From Solobacterium sp. (lineage in GTDB: Bacteria; Bacillota_I; Bacilli_A; Erysipelotrichales; Erysipelotrichaceae): 60,462 nucleotides of DNA. The first letter of the stretch is position 1, and every line of letters begins with the position of its first letter. Made by a program: the position numbers and the translations under genes. Of the stretch, positions 36,380 to 45,539 are shown one piece after another. The DNA lies in contig JAFUGM010000019.1 in assembly GCA_017469355.1 (NCBI GenBank), positions 1 to 60,462 on the forward strand, in the 5' to 3' direction. The notes under the pieces are model-generated. The model saw nothing but the letters and a program-made list of their open reading frames with translations. It was not told the DNA's origin and did not search any database.

Positions 36380-36404
36380 ACGGGCGCATGTGTGCCCGTT
36401 TTTG
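36380..36404 (+). terminator. Attenuator terminator before the cysteine importer
   Basis: ACGGGCGC/GTGCCCGT (8 bp, one wobble) with loop ATGT is followed by TTTTTG. It lies between the Cys-rich leader and the first permease gene. A smaller hairpin TTCTGA/TCAGAA (36348-36366) spans the leader stop codon. Confidence 0.85.
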
Positions 36405-36434
36405 TTTGAACTGAAAGGAAAGGAGAGAGCCGTA

Positions 36435-37094
36435 ATGAATACAGCCATATTAATAGAATATCTGCCGTTATTTGCCAAAGCAGCGGTCGTGACACTTAAG
36501 ATCAGTCTGGCCGGGATCGCGGTATCTCTGCTTGTCGGACTGTTATGCAGTTATATTCAGTATTTCAGGATTCCTGTCCTGTCTCAGATTGTACAGGTAT
36601 ATATCGAGCTCAGCCGGAATACGCCGATGCTGGTGCAGTTGTTCTTCATCTATTTCGGACTTCCCAAGATCGGTATTTCCTGGAGTCGGGAAACCTGTGC
36701 GGTTGTCGCACTGGTATTTCTCGGAGGCAGTTATATGTCGGAGGCCATTCGATCTGGCCTTGAGGCAGTGGAGCCGGTTCAGACCGAATCTGCGGTAAGC
36801 CTTGGCATGAGCCCGTTTCAGGTAATGCGCTTCGTGGTAATTCCCCAGGCAATGGCCGTATCCTTTCCGGCAGTTGTCGCAAATATTGTGTTTCTGATCA
36901 AGGAGACCTCAGTGGTTTCCGCGATCGCATTGGCAGATCTCATGTATGTGGCCAAGGATCTGATTGGGAATGACTACAATACCCAGGAGGCATTGTTCAT
37001 GTTGGTAATGTTCTACCTCATCATCCTGCTTCCGGTATCGATTCTGTCTTCTGTTGCGGAAAGGAGGATACGCTATGCCGGATTCGGGTATTAG
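36435..37094 (+). CDS. Amino acid (cysteine/cystine) ABC transporter permease 1
   Basis: A 219-residue polar-amino-acid-type permease with about five membrane helices. The EAA-loop is visible as SAVSLGMSPFQVMRFVVIPQA (about 125). The start ATG at 36435 follows AAGGAAAGGAG. It overlaps the second permease by 20 nt. Cysteine or cystine specificity is inferred from the binding protein and the Cys leader. Confidence 0.9.
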   Translation: MNTAILIEYLPLFAKAAVVTLKISLAGIAVSLLVGLLCSYIQYFRIPVLSQIVQVYIELSRNTPMLVQLFFIYFGLPKIGISWSRETCAVVALVFLGGSYMSEAIRSGLEAVEPVQTESAVSLGMSPFQVMRFVVIPQAMAVSFPAVVANIVFLIKETSVVSAIALADLMYVAKDLIGNDYNTQEALFMLVMFYLIILLPVSILSSVAERRIRYAGFGY

Positions 37095-37749
37095 CATCCT
37101 CTTCACGGGAAGTAACTTCTGGCGATTACTTCAGGGGTTATGGGTCACCATCCAGATTTCCTTGATTTCCGTGGGACTCTCATTTGTATTCGGAACGTTA
37201 TTCGGATTATTGATGACGGTGAAAAACCGGGTGGTGAAAGCCTTCTGCTGGCTGTATCTGAACTTCATTCGAATCATGCCGCAGCTGGTGCTTCTGTTTC
37301 TGGTCTACTTTGGTGTCACCAGACAATGGCGGATTAACCTCTCTGCCTGGACCAGTGCGATTCTCGTATTTACGCTCTGGGGCACGGCTGAGATGGGAGA
37401 TCTGGTACGCGGCGCATTGACTTCCATTCCGGTTCATCAGTATGAAAGTGCAGCGGCACTTGGCATGGACAGGAAGCAGACCTTCCGGTATGTCATTCTT
37501 CCGCAGACGATTCGCAGACTGATCGCACCGTCGATCAATCTGATTACGCGTATGATCAAAACCACATCTCTGGTCGAGATCATCGGTATGGTAGAGGTCC
37601 TGAAAACAGGGCAGCAGATTATAGACGCAAACCGCATGAAGTTCCCCACTGGCGCGCTGTGGGTGTACGGAGCGGTGTTCCTGCTATATTTTCTGGTTTG
37701 TTGGCCAATCTCGAGTCTGGCCAGAAAACTGGAGGAAAAACGGAGGTAA
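37075..37749 (+). CDS. Amino acid (cysteine/cystine) ABC transporter permease 2
   Basis: About 224 residues, paralogous to the preceding gene, with the EAA-loop segment SAAALGMDRKQTFRYVILPQ. The start ATG 37075 (MPDSGISILF) lies inside the end of permease 1. Two permeases, one ATPase and one binding protein make a complete importer. Confidence 0.9.
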   Translation: MPDSGISILFTGSNFWRLLQGLWVTIQISLISVGLSFVFGTLFGLLMTVKNRVVKAFCWLYLNFIRIMPQLVLLFLVYFGVTRQWRINLSAWTSAILVFTLWGTAEMGDLVRGALTSIPVHQYESAAALGMDRKQTFRYVILPQTIRRLIAPSINLITRMIKTTSLVEIIGMVEVLKTGQQIIDANRMKFPTGALWVYGAVFLLYFLVCWPISSLARKLEEKRR

Positions 37750-37752
37750 GTG

Positions 37753-38517
37753 ATGAGCAATGAAATTCAGCTTTCTGTGAAAGATCTGGTAAAGAGCTAT
37801 GAAGGAACAAGTGAAGTTCTCAATGGCGTTTCGCTGGATGTTCACAAAGGTGAAGTTGTGGTGATTCTCGGACCATCCGGCTGCGGGAAATCCACGCTGC
37901 TTCGATGTATGAACGGGCTGGAAGCCTATCAGGGAGGTTCCATCACCCTGAATGGGGAGCTCGTGACAAAAGACGGAAAAAACATGACGGCACTGCGTCA
38001 GAAGATCGGAATGGTGTTTCAGAGTTATGATCTGTTTCCTCATCTGACGATTGAGGAAAATGTCACTCTGGCTCCGATCCGGGTTCAGAAGCGATCGAAA
38101 GAAGAAGCCTCCAAAGAGGCACGCGAACTTCTGGAACGGGTAGGTCTTCTGGATAAGAAAGATGTTTACCCCCGCCAGTTATCCGGCGGGCAGAAACAGC
38201 GGGTCGCAATCGTTCGTGCCCTCGCCATGCATCCGGAAGTGATGCTGTTTGACGAGGTGACGGCGGCGCTGGACCCGGAAATGGTAAGGGAGGTTCTTGA
38301 TGTCATGCTCGGTCTGGCCGAGCAGGGTATGACCATGGTCATCGTGACACACGAGATGAACTTCGCTCGGGCAGCAGCGGATCGCGTGGTATTCATCGAT
38401 CAGGGAACGATTGTTGAGGAGGCATCTCCGGATGAATTCTTCGATCATCCTAAAACCGATCGGGCTGCGCGTTTCCTGAAAACATTCACCTTTGAATCAA
38501 AACGAACTAAGGGATAA
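37753..38517 (+). CDS. Amino acid (cysteine/cystine) ABC transporter ATP-binding protein
   Basis: A 254-residue ATPase with Walker [10 protein letters not shown] (about 40), Q-loop [12 protein letters not shown], signature LSGGQKQR, Walker [13 protein letters not shown] and the switch His in VTHEM. ATG 37753 is preferred over the GTG three bases before it because GGAGG (37742-37746) is then 6 nt away. The usual Pro after the Walker B Glu is replaced by Val. Confidence 0.94.
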   Translation: MSNEIQLSVKDLVKSYEGTSEVLNGVSLDVHKGEVVVILGPSGCGKSTLLRCMNGLEAYQGGSITLNGELVTKDGKNMTALRQKIGMVFQSYDLFPHLTIEENVTLAPIRVQKRSKEEASKEARELLERVGLLDKKDVYPRQLSGGQKQRVAIVRALAMHPEVMLFDEVTAALDPEMVREVLDVMLGLAEQGMTMVIVTHEMNFARAAADRVVFIDQGTIVEEASPDEFFDHPKTDRAARFLKTFTFESKRTKG

Positions 38518-38531
38518 GGAGAGAAATTATC

Positions 38532-39428
38532 ATGAAAAAACTGAACACATTAGCAGCACTTACAGCACTTTCACTTCTTGCTGGATGCGGTTCTGCAGCA
38601 TCAGAACCGGTCACACCGGATACCCCGGACGTATCCGAACCGGCTACCGAAACAACTACAGAAACAGTTGTTTACCGCACACTGGATGAAATCAAGGATT
38701 CCGGCACAATCCGTATCGGCGTATTCTCCGATAAGGCACCGTTTGGCTATGTCAATGAAAACGGCGAATATGACGGATATGATGTCTATTTCGCAGAGCG
38801 TATTGGACAGGATCTCGGCGTTGATATCGAGTATGTATCTCTCGATCCGGCAAACCGTGTAGAATTCGCTGAAACCGGTAAGGTTGATATCGTTCTTGCG
38901 AACTTCACAGTTACCGCAGAGCGTGCTGAAAAGGTTGACTTCGCACTTCCTTACATGAAGGTTCAGCTCGGCATCGTTTCTTCTGAAGCAGATCCGATCA
39001 ATGATGTCAGCGACCTTGAAGGAACAGGAAAAGAACTGATTATCGCAAAGGGAACCACCGCTGAGACATACTTTGAAAACAATCATCCGGATGTCGTTCT
39101 CCAGAAGTATGACGCATACGCAGACGCATACAATGCACTTCTTGACGGACGCGGCGCAGGCCTTTCTACCGATAACACAGAAGTTCTCGCATGGGCTGCA
39201 GTAAATCCTGGATTTGTCGTAAATGTTGCGGCACTTGGTGATGTGGATACCATCGCTCCGGCTGTATCTAAGGGCAACACCACGCTGCTTGAGTGGATCA
39301 ATGATGAAATCGTTTCTCTGGCAGATGAAGAATTCTTCCTCAATGACTATGAAGCAACACTGCGAGAGGTCTATGGTGAAGAATCCAACGCTTATGATCT
39401 GATCGTCGAAGGCGGCGTGATCGACTAA
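38532..39428 (+). CDS. Cysteine ABC transporter substrate-binding lipoprotein (CjaA-like)
   Basis: A 298-residue lipoprotein with lipobox LLAGC (Cys about 19) and a Thr/Glu/Pro linker to about 48. The solute-binding domain carries IRIGVFSDKAPFGYV (about 61), EYDGYDVYFAERIGQDLG, ANRVEFAETGKVDIVLANFT and VDFALPYMKV. This string resembles CjaA of Campylobacter, a cysteine-binding protein, and its Bacillota relatives. It agrees with the Cys-rich leader at the head of the operon. It is the last gene and is followed by a terminator. Confidence 0.88.
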   Translation: MKKLNTLAALTALSLLAGCGSAASEPVTPDTPDVSEPATETTTETVVYRTLDEIKDSGTIRIGVFSDKAPFGYVNENGEYDGYDVYFAERIGQDLGVDIEYVSLDPANRVEFAETGKVDIVLANFTVTAERAEKVDFALPYMKVQLGIVSSEADPINDVSDLEGTGKELIIAKGTTAETYFENNHPDVVLQKYDAYADAYNALLDGRGAGLSTDNTEVLAWAAVNPGFVVNVAALGDVDTIAPAVSKGNTTLLEWINDEIVSLADEEFFLNDYEATLREVYGEESNAYDLIVEGGVID

Positions 39429-39455
39429 GCTGAGTTAATCACAGGTTAAAAAATG

Positions 39456-39485
39456 AGCGGGACTCCGTATGGGCCCCGCTTTTTC
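39456..39485 (+). terminator. Terminator of the cysteine importer operon
   Basis: AGCGGG/CCCGCT with a 13-nt loop is followed by TTTTCT. Confidence 0.8.
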
Positions 39486-39510
39486 TACGCGATGATCATC
39501 TTTTGTGTCG

Positions 39511-40251
39511 TTATGATTCAACTTCAAACTCTACTACGACCACATCTTCCCTGATGTGTTCGGGGTCTCCCATGATCATTGAGACAAACGCATCCCCGCA
39601 AATCGTGTGACCAAGTGCCTCAGCCCGCTGAATAAAAGGATTTATGACACTGGAAGTGATCTCTGTATCCGGTGGAAGGGAGATCAGGAAGCGAAGAAAG
39701 GTTCCTTCCGCATAAGAGTAGGCGGGAAGGTCCGTCTTGACTGGCTTTTGAAATACCATTCCCTGTTCATTTGGGTATTCATTCATCTGCAGCGACTGAT
39801 TCTGAATCCGGAATACCGGACGCGCGCTGTGATAAGCATACAGACTTGCGAAGTGATGAAAATCTGAACGGGGATAATAGATAAACGGTCCATGGGGGAC
39901 AAGCTGATATTCGCTTCCTTCCTGAATCATACGAAACGTCTGTTCCATATAGGAGGCAGAAAACAGGCGCTGAGAAAGCCAGTTGGTTTCTTCTTCCAAC
40001 CGCATTACGGAATGATGCAGTTCATCCAGCAGAAAGACGGGGTCCTGTTTCGCCGCAAGTTCTGCGATGGTATTAAGTTCAATGCCAAGACAACTGTATT
40101 GTCTTGCGGTGACCAGAAGTAACAGATCATGCGTCGTATAGTCCCGATAGCCGTTTTCTCTGCGAGTGGGATGAATGATGCCTTTCTTCTCGTAAAACCG
40201 GATCATATCTCTTGAGATGCCGGTATATTCACTTGCCTGTTTGATATTCAT
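39511..40251 (-). CDS. MerR-family transcriptional regulator
   Basis: A 246-residue protein. The N-terminal MerR helix-turn-helix (about 1-70: IKQASEYTGISRDMIRFYEKKGII) is followed by a coiled dimerisation helix and a C-terminal effector domain of about 140 residues (GyrI-like in shape). It lies downstream of the secreted reductase gene on the same strand with a terminator between. That reductase has a MerR-type promoter dyad (42533-42547), so it is the likely target. Confidence 0.87.
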   Translation of the reverse strand: MNIKQASEYTGISRDMIRFYEKKGIIHPTRRENGYRDYTTHDLLLLVTARQYSCLGIELNTIAELAAKQDPVFLLDELHHSVMRLEEETNWLSQRLFSASYMEQTFRMIQEGSEYQLVPHGPFIYYPRSDFHHFASLYAYHSARPVFRIQNQSLQMNEYPNEQGMVFQKPVKTDLPAYSYAEGTFLRFLISLPPDTEITSSVINPFIQRAEALGHTICGDAFVSMIMGDPEHIREDVVVVEFEVES

Positions 40252-40278
40252 AAATGACTCCTAACTTCCATTATGAAG

Positions 40279-40306
40279 AAAAGCCATGAATTTCTCCATG
40301 GCTTTT
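40279..40306 (-). terminator. Terminator between the flavoprotein reductase and the MerR gene
   Basis: AAAAGCCATG/CATGGCTTTT is a 10-bp stem with an 8-nt loop, followed on the minus strand by TTCTTC. It separates the reductase transcript from the MerR gene. Confidence 0.8.
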
Positions 40307-40328
40307 CCAATCATGATCGCTGAATCAC

Positions 40329-42491
40329 TCAGTCTGCGTATTTCGCGGCTGCGTTGGCACCAGCCAGACGTCCGGAGGTAAGCGCCCATCCCTGAGCGGC
40401 ACCACCGTAGGTGACATATGCCTTGTTGGATTCATTCAGTGTTCCAAGGGAATCGTTGCCGACGATATAAACGTTTTCGATCGGTGTCCCGTCTTCCTTC
40501 AGAAGGTTCATGTTGGTATCGATGTCGAGACCACCGCAGGTGCTGTAGACATATGCGGCACCCTTAATGCAGACGATCTTTCCTTCGGTCTGACCGTGAA
40601 TGTCATCCAGGTTGATAGTGAAGCCAAGTTCCTTTTCGAGGTCTTCCTTGGAGTCAGCGATAATGACATCATTGAACGCTTCACCCATAGCCAGAATATC
40701 ATCGAGGTTTTCAACCGGTGTTCCTTCTTCATAGGTTCCGCCCTGGTTGAAGAACATCGGATAGTTGTATTCAATGAGCCCGTTTTCCTTAATGGAGTTA
40801 ATTTCGTCTTCATTGATCAGTACGTAGTAATTGGATCCGGCTTCCCAGGCATTGAACGCAATTCCAAGTCCGTTATAGTTGCCATCGAAGTCGTTGCCGT
40901 TGCTGTCGATGATCTGGTAGTTCAGATCCAGTACCAGAGAAGTGAGAAGGCTCTTATCGTCATTGCTGTAATCATCGGAACGGATGATGGTGTCAAGTGC
41001 CGCAATGTGGTCTTCTACACCTACATCTTCGTTATATAGCGCACCGCCGAGCTTGAGCGCCTCAGAGATCGCAAAGCCGTCACACTGTGTCATACCCTTG
41101 GTGTGCCAGCTGTAACCGGTATATTTCTGGGTCATTTCCGCATTACCGATATATCCGCCAGTCGAGAGAATAATGGAATCGCCATAGATTTCATAAGTGG
41201 TTCCATCATAGTATTCGCAGCGTACACCAACGACATCATCCCCATCGAGAATCAGTTCCTTGGCAGTAAGCTCGGTCATGTAGTCATTCTTTGCGTTCAG
41301 AGCCTTTGCCTGTTCAATGGAATTGTTGTAGGCAATGTCTTTGTTTGTCATGGTCTTATCATAGTAGAACGTCCATAACGGCCACTGATGCGCATCATAG
41401 AATGCTAACATCGGCATCGGGAATGCAAAGTCATAGTTGTCCTGCAGCCAATCCAGAGTTTCACCAGACTCAGTGATGAACAGGTCAACAATCTCATCCT
41501 TCGCATCACCATCGGTATATTCAATCCATGCGTCTTTGAGGTCATCCGGGTTTACCAGAAGTTCTCCATTGTTTTCTTCTACTTTGCTTGCAGGGTTGAC
41601 TGCCATCGGTCCGGCAGTATTGGTTCCGTTACCGCCGATCTTTGCGGCAGTTTCAATACCGAATACGGTTGCGCCGTTTTCAGCGGCACTGAGGTAGGAC
41701 GCAAGTCCCGATCCGCCTAGACCTACAACGATGACATCATAACCATCGAGCGTAACGGTATCGCTCTTCTTATCGATCTGGGTTTTCCATTGCGAGGAAT
41801 TACCGCCGTTTTCATCAATGATGTTAGCGAGAATTGTCTTCGCCGCATTACTGGAAACCGTCGCACCAGAGATGGAGTCTACCGCAATACTCTGGCTTTC
41901 GATAATACGAGGATAAAGATACTTTTCTACGGTTTCGTAGATGGTGCTGTATTCATCTTCATCTGCCTGAGTTGCTGAACCGGCACACAGGGTTTCGATC
42001 TTTGTGATCGCATTGTCCTTGAAGGTGACTGCCAGTTCCATTTCTTTCATGACACCAAATCCAGGTGCTTTGCCAGTATAGGTGCCATCCGCAACCGCAT
42101 CCTTGTCATCACTGGATGTTTCGATGCCCATTGCGGCGTTGATTGCCTGTTCCGCTGCTTCCTTGATTCCGGTGGAAGTGAACGTAGCTCCGGAGACACC
42201 GTCGATCTCGAAGGACTGTGCTTCCTTAATCTGTTCTGCCAGTGTTTCAAGTGCGGCACCTCCGACGGTCGGGGTTTCATCAGCGCCTTCCGCAGTGACA
42301 TCGGTGATGGAGTTTCCATCAACTGTGATCGTTACGGAAACTGTTCCGCCAAATCCCGTCGAAGTTCCGGTATACGTGCCGGCAGTGTACTTGTCCTCAG
42401 CCGCAGGTGCTGCTTCTTCCGTGCTGCCGGTTGCACATCCGGCAGAAAGAATCATGACACTGCTGAGGAGTACGGGTAATAAACGTTTCAT
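40329..42491 (-). CDS. Secreted lipoprotein flavoprotein reductase with two FMN-bind domains
   Basis: A 720-residue lipoprotein with lipobox ILSAGC (Cys about 19). Two consecutive FMN-bind domains follow: one around 35-125 with GVSGATFTST, the other around 133-225 with SISGATVSSN. Each has the SGAT motif where ApbE attaches FMN. A fumarate-reductase-like FAD domain comes next, with VIVVGLGGSGLASYLSA near 250 and the end LNESNKAYVTYGGAAQGWAL. It probably passes electrons from a membrane flavin chain through two FMN to an FAD site that reduces an extracellular organic acceptor. Two FMN domains would extend the electron relay. It is related to the gene at 14646 but is longer and has a MerR- rather than LysR-type regulator. 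Acceptor unknown. Confidence 0.88.
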   Translation of the reverse strand: MKRLLPVLLSSVMILSAGCATGSTEEAAPAAEDKYTAGTYTGTSTGFGGTVSVTITVDGNSITDVTAEGADETPTVGGAALETLAEQIKEAQSFEIDGVSGATFTSTGIKEAAEQAINAAMGIETSSDDKDAVADGTYTGKAPGFGVMKEMELAVTFKDNAITKIETLCAGSATQADEDEYSTIYETVEKYLYPRIIESQSIAVDSISGATVSSNAAKTILANIIDENGGNSSQWKTQIDKKSDTVTLDGYDVIVVGLGGSGLASYLSAAENGATVFGIETAAKIGGNGTNTAGPMAVNPASKVEENNGELLVNPDDLKDAWIEYTDGDAKDEIVDLFITESGETLDWLQDNYDFAFPMPMLAFYDAHQWPLWTFYYDKTMTNKDIAYNNSIEQAKALNAKNDYMTELTAKELILDGDDVVGVRCEYYDGTTYEIYGDSIILSTGGYIGNAEMTQKYTGYSWHTKGMTQCDGFAISEALKLGGALYNEDVGVEDHIAALDTIIRSDDYSNDDKSLLTSLVLDLNYQIIDSNGNDFDGNYNGLGIAFNAWEAGSNYYVLINEDEINSIKENGLIEYNYPMFFNQGGTYEEGTPVENLDDILAMGEAFNDVIIADSKEDLEKELGFTINLDDIHGQTEGKIVCIKGAAYVYSTCGGLDIDTNMNLLKEDGTPIENVYIVGNDSLGTLNESNKAYVTYGGAAQGWALTSGRLAGANAAAKYAD

Positions 42492-42522
42492 TTGTTCCTC
42501 CTTTTGCTTTGTGATAGTTTTA

Positions 42523-42553
42523 ACATATACATTGGAACAGTTCTAAGGTCAAT
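42523..42553 (-). promoter_or_regulatory. MerR-type promoter of the flavoprotein reductase
   Basis: On the minus strand TTGACC (42548-42553) and TATGTT (42523-42528) are 19 bp apart, the long spacing typical of MerR-controlled promoters. A 15-bp dyad TTGGAAC-A-GTTCTAA (42533-42547, one mismatched pair) fills the spacer, where MerR proteins bind. A -10 of TATATG with 17-bp spacing is an alternative reading. Confidence 0.65.
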
Positions 42554-42727
42554 GGAAAAAACGTATCTCTATATAGAAAAAACCGAGAAACAGCACACAT
42601 TTTTCCATATAGGAGTAACTGATATATGCTTGAAATGATGTGGAATGACATCCAGTTTCAGTTGGAAATGAATTGACGAAACGAGTAGGATGAAAAGGAA
42701 TTCGACAGCTGAGGAGGCGATTCAAAC

Positions 42728-43480
42728 GTGAATATTCATTAGTTTGGGAAGGGAAATACAAGAACAATTCTTTTGATTCATCCCTCGGTAGTGAAGTGGG
42801 ATTACTTTGAGCGTGTGATTCCATTATTGGAGAAGTCATATCATGTGGTCGTCCCATCACTTCCTGGATATGATTTTGAAACAGACAGTGACTTTACCAG
42901 TGTGGAAGAGATTGCCAGGGAGTTGAATTGCTGGCTAAAAGACAATGATATTAAGGAAGTAGATGCGGTATATGGTTGTTCGATGGGAGGGTCGGTTGCC
43001 TTGCTGGTTGCGCTGGGACAATCTGTGCCGATCAAGCACTGCATTATGGATGGTGGTATTACTCCATATCAATTACCCTGGATTGTGACACGTATGATTG
43101 CGTTGAAGGATTATCTTATGATGATGATTGGAAGAGCTGGCGGTGTGCGTCTTTTGGAGAAGGCATTTGCGACAGATGACTATTCCAGTGAAGATCTCCA
43201 ATATGTGGCTGAGGTTCTGAAGCACAGCAGCAGAAAAACGTTATGGCGGACCTTTGATTCCTGCAATAACTATAAGATTCCTTCCCCAATTCCATCACTT
43301 TCGCCCCACATTCATTACTGGTATGCGGATGGGGAAGAACAGGAACGGAAGGCGGATATTGCATATATGAAGAAGTTCTTTCCAAAGACAGAATTCACCG
43401 TGCTTCCAGATCTAGGACATGCCGGGCTGGTGTTATTACAGCCGGAACGGTTTACGGCGATGATCAATGAATTACAGTGA
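42728..43480 (+). pseudogene. Alpha/beta hydrolase with an in-frame amber codon at codon 5
   Basis: The natural start is GTG 42728 with GAGGAGG at 42711-42717. In that frame codon 5 (42740-42742) is TAG. The following codons (FGKGNTRTILLIHPSVVKWDYF) continue an ordinary hydrolase N-terminus, in which Glu (GAG) is expected at that place. The remainder is intact: nucleophile elbow GCSMGG (about 97), HYWYADGEE with the acidic residue, and DLGHAGL with the catalytic His. Translation could restart at TTG 42773, but that start lacks a ribosome site. Either a recent nonsense mutation, a suppressed stop, or a sequencing error. Substrate unknown. Confidence 0.7.
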
Positions 43481-43493
43481 CAATTACTATGAA

Positions 43494-43540
43494 AAAGCTC
43501 CTGATCAGTGATGTATATTCACCAGTTCAGGAGCTTTATT
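43494..43540. terminator. Bidirectional terminator
   Basis: AAAGCTCCTGA/TCAGGAGCTTT (11 bp) lies between the convergent hydrolase and the BglG-type regulator. T-rich flanks lie on both sides. Confidence 0.82.
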
Positions 43541-43556
43541 TGATTTGTACTGGCTA

Positions 43557-45461
43557 TTAGTCCAGGCAGTTAACCAGAAGATCGATAAACTGCTCACAGC
43601 TTTCGGTGGAAAGAGCAGTTTTCAGTATATCCCGGTCTGAGAGAATCATTGAGATCGGCTCAAATACTTCATTGAAGATATAACGTTCATTCCGGTTAAA
43701 ACATAACATCATGACTAACTGCACCGGTTTCTCATCCCAGTTCACCGGGCTGCGCAGAATCATGATATTCATACCGGTCTTTTTCTCATGCATTTTCATC
43801 GCATGCGGTATCGCAAACGGCCCAAAGGCGGTGGAAGACATCCGATCCCGCTCCAGGACTTCCTCTTCAAAGGTATCTGACACGTAATCCAATTGCTTCA
43901 GCTTCTCTGCCATATCATGAATCAAAGTGTTCTTGTCAGAAGCGGCCTGACGCACTTCGAACAGTTCTGGACGAATCAGATAGGAGAGATGTTCACGGAA
44001 GATGTTCTGGCGCTTTCTGCGCTGGATATCCTTGATCATGCGTTCAATATTATTGAAATCCTGCTCGGTAATAAACGGACTGATCACAAGGGTAGGCATC
44101 GATACCGCCACATTGGTATTCATGGTGGAAATCATGAAGTCTGCGGTGACCTTGTTCAGATTCTCTTCTACGGTTATAACGTTGTTGATGACAATCTGAC
44201 TGGAAAAGCGAGAGTTCAGCTTATCGGAAATCTGGGTATTCAGATTGTAGTAGTTGGGACAGAAAATACAGACATTGATCTTGGTCATAATGGTATTCTG
44301 CAGTTCCAGTGCTCCGCCGATATGGAATGCGATATAGGCGATTTCATCATCATTCAGATAGATGCCGGTCTGCTCATGAATGATCTTCGCGGCGCTGACC
44401 GAGGCATCATAAATCAACGGGCAATTCTGTTTGATGGATTCTGTCAAAGGATTCTTGGAAAAGTAATCACTGCTTGCGCGCACGAGCAGGTTTTTAATAT
44501 GCAGGGCAAATCGGACAAAGAACTCCGGCTGCGAGAGATCAATATAGAAATAGGAACTGAAGTCATCAATGATGGCCTGAGCCAGGGCGTAGACTTCTTC
44601 TCCGATATACTGTTTCAGATTCTTCGGGTTGATTTCCTCATAATCAAGATTCGATGCCCGGGAAAGTATTAACAGGGTAAATTCCGCCGTTTCGGTTTCG
44701 TTGAACTGAATACTGAACCGCTCCTCCAATTTATGAATGATTGCGGAGGCGAGCTCGTGTTCGTGAGAACGGATGACAGGAAGCAGGGTGCCGACCTCCG
44801 TGGTTGCGTAGCCATTGCGAATCCGGTCAATCGTAATCGTCACGTGAAGAATCAGGTTCTCCAGAGAATAATCATTCACAAAGTAATGAAATTCGTTAAA
44901 GGTCTGAAGGATGGTTTCCTTGATGAAATCGATATCGATACTTTCAAAGGTGGAAACCATGATTCCGTAGTTGACGAAGTTATTCCGTGATTCCTCATAC
45001 ATGATGGTACTTAACAGCTTGCGCTTGTTTTTCTCTAACCCCATCACAAACATCTGATCATTCTGTATTACTAACTGAAGATCGGAATCTGCCAGTTTCC
45101 TTCGGACTTTTACCAGTTCACTTTTCAATGTGGAATAGGAAATATACATCTCATCACAGAGATCAAATGAATCAATCGGCCCATGAGAAATAATCTGTTT
45201 GAGGATGTAGTTGATACGTTCATTGCTGGTCTGAGGAATGGTCGACTCGGAGCTCAGAAGAAGGTCAGCTGCCTTATTCGGATCAATGGTATAACCGCGC
45301 CGGGAAGAATGAATGGTTTCCGGGCTGATGCCATTAATTTCCTGGATATAGGTTTTTACGCTTCGCGGTGAAACATTCAGAGTGTTTGCGAGGGCGGATG
45401 ATGTGACCGGAGAGGTTGAGTTTTTGAGAATCCGGACCAGTTGTGCGAGTTGCGCTTTCAT
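43557..45461 (-). CDS. PRD-domain (BglG/LicR-type) PTS transcriptional regulator
   Basis: A 634-residue protein. The order of parts is an N-terminal winged helix (about 1-65, SALANTLNVSPRSVKTYI), a second helix-turn-helix (about 80-140), two PRD domains (about 175-390, with His in SHEHELASAI and HIGGALEL), an EIIB-like domain (about 395-480) and an EIIA-like domain (about 490-630, AIPHAMKMHEK). Phosphorylation by the PTS controls its activity. It is divergent from the beta-glucoside PTS operon at 45611 and presumably activates it when substrate is transported. The DNA-binding N-terminus, rather than a CAT RNA-binding domain, implies promoter control. Confidence 0.9.
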   Translation of the reverse strand: MKAQLAQLVRILKNSTSPVTSSALANTLNVSPRSVKTYIQEINGISPETIHSSRRGYTIDPNKAADLLLSSESTIPQTSNERINYILKQIISHGPIDSFDLCDEMYISYSTLKSELVKVRRKLADSDLQLVIQNDQMFVMGLEKNKRKLLSTIMYEESRNNFVNYGIMVSTFESIDIDFIKETILQTFNEFHYFVNDYSLENLILHVTITIDRIRNGYATTEVGTLLPVIRSHEHELASAIIHKLEERFSIQFNETETAEFTLLILSRASNLDYEEINPKNLKQYIGEEVYALAQAIIDDFSSYFYIDLSQPEFFVRFALHIKNLLVRASSDYFSKNPLTESIKQNCPLIYDASVSAAKIIHEQTGIYLNDDEIAYIAFHIGGALELQNTIMTKINVCIFCPNYYNLNTQISDKLNSRFSSQIVINNVITVEENLNKVTADFMISTMNTNVAVSMPTLVISPFITEQDFNNIERMIKDIQRRKRQNIFREHLSYLIRPELFEVRQAASDKNTLIHDMAEKLKQLDYVSDTFEEEVLERDRMSSTAFGPFAIPHAMKMHEKKTGMNIMILRSPVNWDEKPVQLVMMLCFNRNERYIFNEVFEPISMILSDRDILKTALSTESCEQFIDLLVNCLD

Positions 45462-45509
45462 ACAGATTAATTATGAATCAAATCATTTCCCGCCTCGGTC
45501 ATACATTTT

Positions 45510-45539
45510 CACCGTTTCGGTGCAATTTGGTGTTTGCAC
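45510..45539. promoter_or_regulatory. Inverted repeats upstream of the PTS operon (candidate operator)
   Basis: CACCG-TTT-CGGTG (45510-45522) overlaps GTGCAA-N8-TTGCAC (45520-45539) in the divergent promoter region. The hexamer GTGCAA/TTGCAC recurs at 45927-45945 within the operon. Confidence 0.5.

Noticed and set aside
36168-36434. S-box/SAM or other metabolite riboswitch before the cysteine importer
   Set aside because: No S-box core or other known riboswitch core is visible; the leader peptide and terminator account for the region.
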